Shown here: piece after piece, positions 39,301 through 51,116 of the stretch
How the letters are laid out: each line of letters starts with the position of its first letter
Numbering within the stretch: the stretch's first letter is position 1
Assembly: GCF_910592395.1 (NCBI RefSeq)
Contig: NC_088310.1
Span: 24,011,491-24,075,490, forward strand
Source: Lineus longissimus
Taxonomy: Eukaryota > Nemertea > Pilidiophora > Heteronemertea > Lineidae
Length of the DNA: 64,000 nucleotides
Reading direction: 5' to 3'
Position numbers and translations under genes: made by a program
The notes under the pieces: generated by a model
The model's input: only the letters and a program-made list of their open reading frames with translations
The model's database searches: none
What the model was told of the DNA's origin: nothing

Positions 39301-40159
39301 TAGCCTGCTTGAAGTAGTTCATGAACCTCAAGTGGGAGAACATCGTAACTCGCCTGCCTTTGGTGGAGCTTCCGTCTCCCGGTAGAGTTGAAGACGGGCT
39401 CAACCTGACCAGTGAGGCAACTCAAGTAGCCTGCTTGAAGTAGTTCATGAACCTCACGTGGGAGAACATCGTAACTCGTCTGCCTTTGGTGGAGCTTCTG
39501 TCTTTCGGTACAGTTGAAGACGGGCTCAACCTGATCAGTGAGGCAACTCAAGTAGCCTGCTTGAAGTAGTTCATGAACCTCACGTGGGAGAACATCGTAA
39601 CTAGCCTGCCTTTGGTGGAGCTTCTGTCTTCCGGTACAGTTGAAGACAGACTCAACCTGACCAGTGAGGCAACTCAAGTAGCCTGCTTGAAGTAGTTCAT
39701 GAACCTCAAGTGGGACAACATCGTAACTCGCCTGCCTTTGGTGGAGCTTCTGTCTTCCGGTACAGTTGAAGCCGGGCTCAACCTGACCAGTGAGGCAACT
39801 CAAGTAGCCTGCTTGAAGTAGTTCATGAACCTCACGTGGGAGAACATCGTAACTCGCCTGCCTTTGGTGGAGCTTCTGTCTTCCGGTACAGTTGAAGACA
39901 GGCTCAACCTGACCAGTGTGGCAACTCAAGTAGACTGCTTGAAGTAGTTCATGAACCTTACGTGGGAGAACATCGTAACTCGCCTGCCTTTGGTGGAGCT
40001 CCTGTCTTCCGGTACCGTTGAAGACAGGCTCAACCTGACCAGTGTGGCAACTCAAGTAGCCTGCTTGAAGTAGTTCATGAACCTGAAGTGGACAACATCG
40101 TAACTCGCCTGCCTTTGGTGGAGCTTCTGTCTTCCGGTACAGTTGAAGACTTGCCCAAC

Positions 40160-43100
40160 CTGACCACAAATACAACTCATGTAGCCTGCTTAAAGCGGGT
40201 CATGTACCTCAAGTAGCTCAGGATAACATCGCTACTCTTCTGCCTTTCGTGGAGCTTTTATCTTCTGGCACAACCTGACCACTAAGACAACTCATGTAGC
40301 TTGAGTTATCAATGTACCTCAATATCTCAGGAAAACATCGTTACTCTTCTGCCTTTGGTGGAGCTTCTGTCTTCCGGTACAGTTGAAGACTGGCTCAACC
40401 TGACCAGTGAGGCAACTCAAGTAGCCTGCTTGAAGTAGCTCATGAACCTCAAGTGGGAGAACATCGTAACTCGTCTGCCTTTGGTGGAGCTTATGTCTTC
40501 CGGTACAGTTGAAGACTGGCTCAACCTGACCAGTGAGGCAACTCAAGTAGCCTGCTTGAAGTAGTTCATGAACCTCACGTGGGAGAACATTGTAACTCGT
40601 CTGCCTTTGGTGGAGCTTCTGTCTTCCGGTACAGTTGAAGACAGGCTCAAACTGATCAGTGAGGCAACTCAAGTAGCCTGCTTGAAGTAGTTCATGAACC
40701 TCACGTGGGAGAACATCGTAACTCGCCTGCCTTTGGTGGAGCTTCTGTCTTCCGGTACAGTTGAAGACGGGCTCACTCTGATCAGTGAGGCAACTCAAGT
40801 AGCCTGCTTGAAGTAGTTCATGAACCTCAAGTGGGACAACATCGTAACTCGTCTGCCTTTGGTGGAGCTTCTGTCTTCCGGTACAGTTGAAGCCGGGCTC
40901 AACCTGACCAGTGAGGCAACTCAAGTAGCCTGCTTGAAGTAGTTCATGAACCTCACGTGGGAGAACATCGTAACTCGCCTGCCTTTGGTGGAGCTTCTGT
41001 CTTCCGGTACAGTTGAAGACAGGCTCAACCTGACCAGTGTGGCAACTCAAGTAGCCTGCTTGAAGTAGTTCATGAACCTCACGTGGGAGAACATCGTAAC
41101 TCGCCTGCCTTTGGTGGAGCTTCTGTCTTCCGGTACAGTTGAAGACAGGCTCAACCTGACCAGTGTGGCAACTCAAGTAGCCTGCTTGAAGTAGTTCATG
41201 AACCTGAAGTGGACAACATCGTAACTCGCCTGCCTTTGGTGGAGCGTCTCCCTTCCGGTACAGTTGAAGACTTGCCCAACCTGACCACAAATACAACTCA
41301 TGTAGCCTGCTTAAAGCGGGTCATGTACCTCAAGTAGCTCAGGATAACATCGCTACTTTTCTGCCTTTAGTGGAGCTTTTATCTTCTGGCACAACCTGAC
41401 CACTAAGACAACTCATGTAGGTTGAGTTATCAATGTACCTTAATATCTCAGGAAAACATCGTTACTCTTCTGCCTTTGGTGGAGCTTCTGTCTTCCGGTA
41501 CAGTTGAAGACTGGCTCAACCTGACCAGTGAGGCAACTCAAGTAGCCTGCTTGAAGTAGTTCATGAACCTCAAGTGGGAGAACATCGTAACTCGTCTGCC
41601 TTTGGTGGAGCTTATGTCTTCCGGTACAGTTGAAGACGGGCTCAACCTGACCAGTGAGGCAACTCAAGTAGCCTGCTTGAAGTAGTTCATGAACCTCACG
41701 TGGGAGAACATCGTAACTCGTCTGCCTTTGGTGGAGCTTCTGTCTTCCGGTACAGTTGAAGACTGGCTCAACCTGACCAGTGAGGCAACTCAAGTAGCCT
41801 GCTTAAAGTAGTTCATGAACCTCACGTGGGAGAACATCATAACTCGCCTGCCTTTGGTGGAGCTTCTGTCTTCCGGTACAGTTGAAGACTGGCTCAACCT
41901 GACCAGTGAGGCAACTCAAGTAGCCTGCTAGAAGTAGTTCATGAACCTCACGTGGGAGAACATCGTAACTCACCTGCCTTTGGTGGAGCTTCTGTCTTCC
42001 GGTACAGTTGAAGACTGGCTCAACCTGACCAGTGAGGCAACTCAAGTAGCCTGCTTGAAGTAGTTCATGAACCTCACGTGGGAGAACATCGTAACTCGTC
42101 TGCCTTTGGTGGATCTTCTGTCTTTCGGTACAGTTGAAGACGGGCTCACTCTGACCAGTGAGGCAACTCAAGTAGCCTGCTTGAAGTAGTTCATGAACCT
42201 CACATGGGAGAACATCGTAACTAGCCTGCCTTTGGTGGAGCTTCTGTCTTCCGGTACAGTTGAAGACAGACTCAACCTGACCAGTGAGGCAACTCAAGTA
42301 GCCTGCTTGAAGTAGTTCATGAACCTCACGTGGGAGAACATCGTAACTCGCCTGCCTTTGGTGGAGCTTCTGTCTTCCGGTACAGTTGAAGACAGGCTCA
42401 ACCTGACCAGTGTGGCAACTCAAGTAGCCTGCTTGAAGTATTACATGAACCTCACGTGGGAGAACATCGTAACTCGCCTGCCTTTGGTGGAGCTTCTGTC
42501 TTCCGGTACAGTTGAAGACAGGCTCAACCTGACCAGTGTGGCAACTCAAGTAGCCTGCTTGAAGTAGTTCATGAACCTCACGTGGGAGAACATCGTAACT
42601 CGCCTGCCTTTGGTGGAGCTTCTGTCTTCCGGTACAGTTGAAGACAGGCTCAACCTGACCAGTGTGGCAACTCAAGTAGCCTGCTTGAAGTAGTTCATGA
42701 ACCTCACGTGGGAGAACATCGTAACTTGCCTGCCTTTGGTGGAGCTTCTGTCTTCCGGTACGGTTGAAGACTGGCTCAACCTGACCAGTGAGGCAACTCA
42801 AGTAGCCTGCTTGAAGTAGTTCATGAACCTCACGTGGGAGAACATCGTAACTCACCTGCCTTTGGTGGAGCTTCTGTCTTCCGGTACAGTTAAAGACAGG
42901 CTCAACCTGACCAGTGAGGCAACTCAAGTAGCCTGCTTGAAGTAGTTCATGAACCTCACGTGGGAGAACATCGTAAGTCGTCTGCCTTTGGTGGAGCTTC
43001 TGTCTTTCGGTACAGTTGAAGACGGGCTCACTCTGATCAGTGAGGCAATTTAAGTAGCCTGCTTGGAGTAGTTCATGAACCTCACGTGGGAGAACATCGT

Positions 43101-46100
43101 AACTAGCCTGCCTTTGGTGGAGCTTCTGTCTTCCGGTACAGTTGAAGACAGACTCAACCTGACCAGTGAGGCAACTCAAGTAGCCTGCTTGAAGTAGTTC
43201 ATGAACCTCACGTGGGAGAACATCGTAACTCACCTGCCTTTGGTGGAGCTTCTGTCTTCCGGTACAGTTGAAGACAGGCTCAACCTGACCAGTGTGGCAA
43301 CTCAAGTAGCCTGCTTGAAGTAGTTCATGAACCTCACGTGGGAGAACATCGTAACTCGCCTGCCTTTGGTGGAGCTTCTGTCTTCCGGTACAGTTGAAGA
43401 CAGGCTCAACCTGACCAGTGTGGCAACTCAAGTAGCCTGCTTGAAGTAGTTCATGAACCTCACGTGGGAGAACATCGTAACTCGCCTGCCTTTGGTGGAG
43501 CTTCTGTCTTCCGGTACAGTTGAAGACTGGCTCAACCTGACCAGTGAGGCAACTCAAGTAGCCTGCTTGAAGTAGTTCATGAACCTCACGTGGGAGAACA
43601 TCGTAACTCGCCTGCCTTTGGTGGAGCTTCTGTCTTCTGGTAGAGTTGAAGACAGGCTCAACCTGACCAGTGTGGCAACTCAAGTAGCCTGCTTGAAGTA
43701 GTTCATGAACCTCAAGTGGGAGAACATCGTAACTCGCCTGCCTTTGGTGGAGCTTCTGTCTTCCGGTACAGTTGAAGACAGGCTCAACCTGACCAGTGAG
43801 GCAACTGAAGTAGCCTGCTTGAAGTAGTTCATGAACCTCACGTGGGAGAACATCGTAACTCGCTGCCTTTGGTGGAGCTTCTGTCTTCTGGTAGAGTTGA
43901 AGACAGGCTCAACCTGACCAGTGTGGCAACTCAAGTAGCCTGCTTGAAGTAGTTCATGAACCTCAAGTGGGAGAACATCGTAACTCGCCTGCCTTTGGTG
44001 GAGCTTCTGTCTTCCGGTACAGTTGAAGACTGGCTCAACCTGACCAGTGAGGCAACTCAAGTAGCTTGCTTGAAGTAGTTCATGAACCTCACGTGGGAGA
44101 ACATCGTAACTCGCCTGCCTTTGGTGGAGCTTCTGTCTTCCGGTACAGTTGAAGACAGGCTCAACCTGACCAGTGAGGCAACTCAAGTAGCCTGCTTGAA
44201 GTAGTTCATGAACCTCAAGTGGGAGAACATCGTAACTCGCCTGCCTTTGGTGGAGCTTCTGTCTTCCGGTACAGTTGAAGACGGGCTCAACCTGACCAGT
44301 TTGGCAACTCAAGTAGCCTTCTTGAAGTAGTTCATGAACCTCACGTGGGAGAACATCGTAACTCGTCTGCCTTTGGTGGAGCTTCTGTCTTTCGGTACAG
44401 TTGAAGACGGGCTCAACCTGACCAGTGAGGCAACTCAAGTAGCCTGCTTGAAGTAGCTCATGAACCTCACGTGGGAGAACATCGTAACTAGCCTGCCTTT
44501 GGTGGAGCTTCTGTCTTCCGGTACAGTTGAAGACGGGCTCAACCTGACCAGTGAGGCAACTCAAGTAGCCTGCTTGAAGTAGTTCATGAACCTCACGTGG
44601 GAGAACATCGTAACTCGGCTGCCTTTGGTGGAGCTTCTGTCTTCCGGTACAGTTGAAGACAGGCTCAACCTGACCAGTGAGGCAACTCAAGTAGCCTGCT
44701 TGAAGTAGTTCATGAACCTCACGTTGGGAGAACATCGTAACTAGCCTGCCTTTAGTGGAGCTTCTGTCTTCCGGTACAGTTGAAGACAGACTCAACCTGA
44801 CCAGTGAGGCAACTCAAGTAGCCTGCTTGAAGTAGTTCATGAACCTCAAGTGGGACAACATCGTAATTCGTCTGCCTTTGGTGGAGCTTCTGTCTTCCGG
44901 TACAGTTGAAGCCGGGCTCAACCTGACCAGTGAGGCAACTCAAGTAGCCTGCTTGAAGTAGTTCATGAACCTCACGTGGAAGAACATCGTAATTCGCCTG
45001 CCTTTGGTGGAGCTTCTGTCTTCCGGTACAGTTGAAGACAGGCTCAACCTGACCAGTGTGGCAACTCAAGTAGCCTGCTTGAAGTAGTTCATGAACCTCA
45101 CGTGGGAGAACATCGTAACTCGCCTGCCTTTGGTGGAGCTTCTGTCTTCCGGTAGAGTTGAAGACAGGCTCAACCTGACCAGTCTGGCAACTCAAGTAGC
45201 CTGCTTGAAGTAGTTCATGAACCTGAAGTGGACAACATCGTAACTCGCCTGCCTTTGGTGGAGCGTCTCCCTTCCGGTACAGTTGAAGACTTGCCCAACC
45301 TGACCACAAATACAACTCGTGTAGCCTGCTTAAAGCGGGTCATGTACCTCAAGTAGCTCAGGATAACATCGCTACTCTTCTGCCTTTAGTGGAGCTTTTA
45401 TCTTCTGGCACAACCTGACCACTAAGACAACTCATGTAGGTTGAGTTATCAATGTACCTTAATATCTCAGGAAAACATCGTTACTCTTCTGCCTTTGGTG
45501 GAGCTTCTGTCTTCCGGTACAGTTGAAGACTGGCTCAACCTGACCAGTGAGGCAACTCAAGTAGCCTGCTTGAAGTAGTTCATGAACCTCAAGTGGGAGA
45601 ACATCGTAACTCGTCTGCCTTTGGTGGAGCTTATGTCTTCCGGTACAGTTGAAGACTGGCTCAACCTGACCAGTGAGGCAACTCAAGTAGCCTGCTTGAA
45701 GTAGTTCATGAACCTCAAGTGGGAGAACATCGTAACTCGTCTGCCTTTGGTGGAGCTTATGTCTTCCGGTACAGTTGAAGACAGGCTCAACCTGACCAGT
45801 GAGGCAACTCAAGTAGCCTGCTTGAAGTAGTTAATGAACCTCAAGTGGGACAACATCGTAACTCGTCTGCCTTTGGTGGAGCTTCTGTCTTCCGGTACAG
45901 TTGAAGACTGGCTCAACCTGACCAGTGAGGCAACTCAAGTAGCCTGCTTGAAGTAGTTCATGAACCTCACGTTGGAGAACATCGTAACTCGCCTGCCTTT
46001 GGTGGAGCTTCTGTCTTCCGGTACAGTTGAAGACAGGCTCAACCTGACCAGTGAGGCAACTCAAGTAGCCTGCTTGAAGTAGTTCATGAACCTCACGTGG

Positions 46101-49100
46101 GAGAACATCGTAACTCGCCTGCCTTTGGTGGAGCTCCTGTCTTCTGGTACAGTTAAAGACAGGCTCAACCTGACCAGTGAGGCAACTCAAGTAGCCTGCT
46201 TGAAGTAGTTCATGAACCTCATGTGGGAGAACATCGTAACTCGTCTGCCTTTGGTGGAGCTTCTGTCTTTCGGTACAGTTGAAGACGGGCTCAACCTGAC
46301 CAGTGAGGCAACTCAAGTAGCCTGCTTGAAGTAGTTCATGAACCTCACGTTGGAGAACATCATAACTCGCCTGCCTTTGGTGGAGCTCCTGTCTTCTGGT
46401 ACAGTTAAAGACAGGCTCAACCTGACCAGTGAGGCAACTCAAGTAGCCTGCTTGAAGTAGTTCATGAACCTCACGTGGGAGAACATCGTAACTCGCCTGC
46501 CTTTGGTGGAGCTTCTGTCTTCCGGTACAGTTAAAGACAGGCTCAACCTGACCAGTGAGGCAACTCAAGTAGCCTGCTTGAAGTAGTTCATGAACCTCAC
46601 GTGGGAGAACATCGTAACTCGCCTGCCTTTGGTGGAGCTTCTGTCTTCCGGTACAGTTGAAGACTGGCTCAACCTGACCAGTGAGGCAACTCAAGTAGCC
46701 TGCTTGAGTAGTTCATGAACCTCACGTGGGAGAACATCGTAACTCGCCTGCCTTTGGTGGAGCTCCTGTCTTCTGGTAGAGTTGAAGACTGGCTCAACCT
46801 GACCAGTGTGGCAACTCAAGTAGCCTGCTTGAAGTAGTTCATGAACCTCAAGTGGGAGAACATCGTAACTCGCCTGCCTTTGGTGGAGCTTCTGTCTTCC
46901 GGTACAGTTGAAGACTGGCTCAACCTGACCAGTGAGGCAACTCAAGTAGCCTGCTTGAAGTAGTTCATGAACCTCACGTGGGAGAACATCGTAACTAGCC
47001 TGCCTTTGGTGGAGCTTCTGTCTTCCGGTACAGTTGAAGACAGACTCAACCTGACCAGTGAGGCAACTCAAGTAGCCTGCTTGAAGTAGTTCATGAACCT
47101 CACGTGGGAGAACATCGTAACTCGTCTGCCTTTGGTGGAGCTTCTGTCTTTCGGTACAGTTGAAGACGGGCTCACACTGATCAGTGAGGCAACTCAAGTA
47201 GCCTGCTTGGAGTAGTTCATGAACCTCACGTGGGAGAACATCGTAACTAGCCTGCCTTTGGTGGAGCTTCTGTCTTCCGGTACAGTTGAAGACAGACTCA
47301 ACCTGACCAGTGAGGCAACTCAAGTAGCCTGCTTGAAGTAGTTCATGAACCTTACGTGGGAGAACATCGTAACTCGTCTGCCTTTGGTGGAGCTTCTGTC
47401 TTCCGGTACAGTTGAAGACAGGCTCAACCTGACCAGTGTGACAACTCAAGTAGCCTGCTTGAAGTAGTTCATGAACCTCAAGTGGGAGAACATCGTAACT
47501 CGTCAGCCTTTGGTGGAGCATCTGTCTTTCGGGACAGTTGAAGACGGGCTCAACCTGATCAGTGAGGCAACTCAAGTAGCCTGCTTGAAGTAGTTCATGA
47601 ACCTCACGTGGGAGAACATCGTAACTAGCCTGCCTTTGGTGGAGCTTCTGTCTTCCGGTACAGTTGAAGACAGCCTCAACCTGACCAGTGAGGCAACTCA
47701 AGTAGCCTGCTTGAAGTAGTTCATGAACCTCAAGTGGGACAACATCGTAACTCGTCTGCCTTTGGTGGAGCTTCTGTCTTCCGGTACAGTTGAAGCCGGG
47801 CTCAACCTGACCAGTGAGGCAACTCAAGTAGCCTGCTTGAGTAGTTCATGAACCTCACGTGGGAGAACATCGTAACTCGCCTGCCTTTGGTGGAGCTTCT
47901 GTCTTCCGGTACAGTTGAAAACAGGCTCAACCTGACCAGTGTGGCAACTCAAGTAGCCTGCTTGAAGTACATGTAGTTCATGAACCTCACGTGGGAGAAC
48001 ATCGTAACTCGCCTGCCTTTGGTGGAGCTTCTGTCTTCCGGTACAGTTGAAGACAGGCTCAACCTGACCAGTGTGGCAACTCAAGTAGCCTGCTTGAAGT
48101 AGTTCATGAACCTCACGTGGGAGAACATCGTAACTCGCCTGCCTTTGGTGGAGCTTCTGTCTTCCGGTACAGTTGAAGACAGGCTCAACCTGACCAGTGA
48201 GGCAACTCGAGTAGCCTGCTTGAAGTAGTTCTTGAACCTCACGTGGGAGAACATCGTAACTCGCCTGCCTTTGGTGGAGCTTCTGTCTTCCGGTACAGTT
48301 TAAGACAGCCTCAACCTGACCAGTGTGGCAACTCAAGTAGCCTGCTTGAAGTAGTTCATGAACCTCAAGTGGGAGAACATCGTGACTCGCCTGCCTTTGG
48401 TGGAGCTTCTGTCTTCCGGTATAGTTGAAGACTGGCTCAACCTGACCAGTGAGGCAACTCAAGTAGCCTGCTTGAAGTAGTTCATGAACCTCACGTGGGA
48501 GAACATCGTAACTCGTCTGCCTTTGGTGGAGCTTCTGTCTTCCGGTATAGTTGAAGACTGGCTCAACCTGACCAGTGAGGCAACTCAAGTAGCCTGCTTG
48601 AAGTAGTTCATGAACCTCACGTGGGAGAACATCGTAACTTGTCTGTCTTTGGTGGAGCTTCTGTCTTCCGGTACAGTTGAAGACTGGCTCAACCTGACCA
48701 GTGAGGCAACTCAAGTAGCCTGCTTGAAGTAGTTCATGAACCTCAAGTGGGACAACATCGTAATCGTCTGCCTTTGGTGGAGCTTCTCTCTTCTGGCAGA
48801 GTTGAAGACTCGCTCAACCTGACCAGTGAGGCAACTCAAGTAGCCTGCTTGAAGTAGTTCATGAACCTGAAGTGGACAACATCGTAACTCGCCTGCCTTT
48901 GGTGGAGTTTCTGTCTTCTGGTACAGTTGAAGACTTGCCCAACCTGACCACAAATACAACTCATGTAGCCTGCTTAAAGCGGGTCATGTACCTCAAGTAG
49001 CTCAGGATAACATCGCTACTCTTCTGCCTTTCGTTGAGCTTTTATCTTCTGGCATAACCTGACCACTAAGACAACTCATGTAGCTTGAGTTATCAATGTA

Positions 49101-49210
49101 CCTCAATATCTCGGGAAAACATCGCTACTCTTCTGCCTTTCGTTGAGCTTTTATCTTCTGGCACAACCTGACCACTAAGACAACTCATGTAGCTTGAGTT
49201 ATCAATGTAC
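40160..49210. repeat. Spacer cassettes of the right half of the array
   Basis: The divergent cassette (with 'cacaaatacaactc' and 'ccactaagacaactcatgta') recurs at about 40,166, 41,286, 45,306 and 48,952. The last one carries an extra tandem copy of its 'ccactaagacaactcatgta' half. Spacing is irregular (1,120, 4,020 and 3,646 bp), so the higher-order structure is not one fixed period. Confidence 0.75.
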
Positions 49211-49590
49211 CTCAATATCTCAGGAAAACATCGTTACTCTTCTGCCTTTGGTAGATCCTCTGTCTTCCTCATACTTGAAGACAGGCTCAGTCGGACCACC
49301 GAGACAATTCACGTAGCCATTTCGTAGTCGTTCATGTACCTCAATACATCAGAACAGCATCGTTTCTCTTCTGCTTTTGGTGGATCTTTTGTCTTCTGGC
49401 ACAACGTAACCACCAGTATATTTCAAGGAGTCTGCTTGTAGTAGTCGATGTACCTCAATACCTCAGGACAACATCGTTACCCTTGCTTTTGATGGAGCTT
49501 CTGTCTTCCGGCACAGTTGAAGAAGTAGCCATTTCGAAGTCGTTCATGTACCTCAACCTCGGGACACATCGTCACTCTTCTGCTTTTGGT

Positions 49591-50799
49591 TCCCTCAACC
49601 GGCTTCATTAGAGAGTTTTCGTTATCCCGTCCAAGAACCGCTCATCCACCGAGAACGATTCTCGTTCCCAATCACATATTCGGAACGATTCGCATTTGGG
49701 ACTGCGTGGGATGCAGTAGTGATAGCCAGGATTTCTGTTGAAAAGTCCGCTTTGGGTGTTGTCATTTTGTTCTCTCGACTTGCCGATAAACTTTGCACTT
49801 CGTTTCAAGACAGTTTATTGCGTATCGTTAAAATTGTGCGTTTAGCGCAATTGCCTCCCAAGGCCTGATTGACGGAACCAATTGTTTGTCGCGAACACAT
49901 TTGATGACGTCCTACACGTTAGTGGGCCATTCTCGCTGGATTGGTTCTCGGAATGCATGAGATGTTTAAGAAAAAAACACAAGGACCAATAATAAAGTTA
50001 CAAATATATTGTCTTTTCTCACTAACAAACGAGATACCACCAGTGTACGGTACATGCTGAGATGGCCATGCAAAAGCTATCGAAACAGGCCATTTTCTCA
50101 GATGGCTACTTTTCTGAGAGAAGTCGCAATTGGGCCTATACCATGGTCGGATTTGGGTTGACCATCAGTCCAGAAGTCCTTTTTTTCAAAAAAGTAAAGT
50201 AACAAGACGATATACATTTTCATTGTATGAAATAACTGCGTTTACCCCATAATATTATAAACATGCAAGACACGCGCTTTACCTTTGAACGATTCTAGTG
50301 AGTAGACGAAATGGTAACAAAATAACAACACCAATACTTGGACACTCAAACTTAACACGAAGTGAAACTAAAGTGAAATTAACAATGCACATACAACATA
50401 ATCGGTATGGCATCTACATTGTAACTTAACACAAAAACATAAACTACGTATATATAACATCAAGAATAAATAAAGATGTTATTATTAATAACTACATATA
50501 AGAAAATAAAACATACATGTAACATCATGATAAAACGGTGAAGAAATTAGGTGGAACATTTAACTACGAAATAAAGACTTATTTATTGTGCTGTTGTAAT
50601 TTTGACAGAATACCACATATGTACAAATCTATGACTTCAAATAATGAATATGTCGATTGTGCAATATATCCGTGGGCGACCAAGGCGGCGCATCGCTTTA
50701 AACTTTGCCATTCTAATACAGACATACATACTGGTATAACCAGAAAGCGGCAATTCGAGTTCCTCGAGCGTATGTTTTTATTATTTTTGTGTATTTGTC
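49591..50799. other. Intergenic stretch; 3' UTR of the CUB-ZP gene at its right end
   Basis: No supported exon. On the minus strand, AATAAA signals lie at 50777-50782 and 50582-50587, downstream of the CUB-ZP stop. The one about 215 nt from the stop is the more likely poly(A) signal. The rest is AT-rich DNA without recognisable repeats. Confidence 0.45.
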
Positions 50800-51116
50800 T
50801 CAAAATCTCATGTCGTCCTCGTATCCATCAAAAACTTCTGATGAACCAGGGTCCATTTCAGTCACATCGATAAAATCAGGTATTCCTGGGTCCAGGCCTT
50901 GTAAGTACATCTCAATAAAACTCGACGCACCATCAGCGAAGTCGTCTTCTTCCAGAAGTTGTTCCATTTCAAGAGTGCCAGTTTTCCGCCAGTACCAATA
51001 CGTGACGCCCAAGAGCATGACGATGACAAGACAAGCCACGCCCCCTATCATCGTCACACTTATGATGTCTCCGGTCGATTTCTTGCATAGGCCCATGCCA
51101 AAGAAATCGGTGCATT
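50800..51116 (-). CDS. CUB-ZP gene: terminal exon, membrane span and acidic tail
   Basis: The exon begins after 'ctcttccaatttcag' with phase 1 from the previous exon. It reads ECTDFFGMGLCKKSTGD, then a hydrophobic span (about IISVTMIGGVACLVIVMLLG through YWYW), then R-K and an acidic tail ending GYEDDMRF and a TGA stop. A type I topology with the tail in the cytoplasm fits the ZP family. The tail has no recognised signalling motif. Confidence 0.88.

Larger units (their letters stand above)
25290..49590. repeat. ~24-kb satellite array, 126-bp unit
   Basis: The array is a head-to-tail series of a 126-bp unit, roughly 190 units by length. On the plus strand a unit reads 'ttcatgaacctcacgtggga', then 'gcctgcctttggtggagctt', then 'tcttccggtacagttgaaga' and so on. 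Units at both edges (about 25,290-25,400 and 49,000-49,590) are diverged, while central units are nearly identical. This is the usual sign of homogenisation by unequal exchange or conversion. Because 126 is 42 codons and the minus-strand frame lacks stops, open runs of up to 626 codons appear (41803-43683), broken only where divergent units or indels occur. The plus strand has a frame with one TAG per unit. No start context, signal peptide or promoter supports a gene. Confidence 0.93.

Noticed and set aside
41803-43683. 626-codon minus-strand open frame, and many similar ones from 25,337 to 48,959
   Set aside because: Each is a run of the same stop-free 126-bp satellite unit; the breaks coincide with divergent or indel-bearing units. 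There is no independent start, signal peptide or splice evidence, so they are listed as repeat, not as genes.
25480-48640. CRISPR-like regular repeats
   Set aside because: The repeats abut head to tail with no unique spacers, the unit is 126 bp, and the surrounding genes are animal genes with introns.
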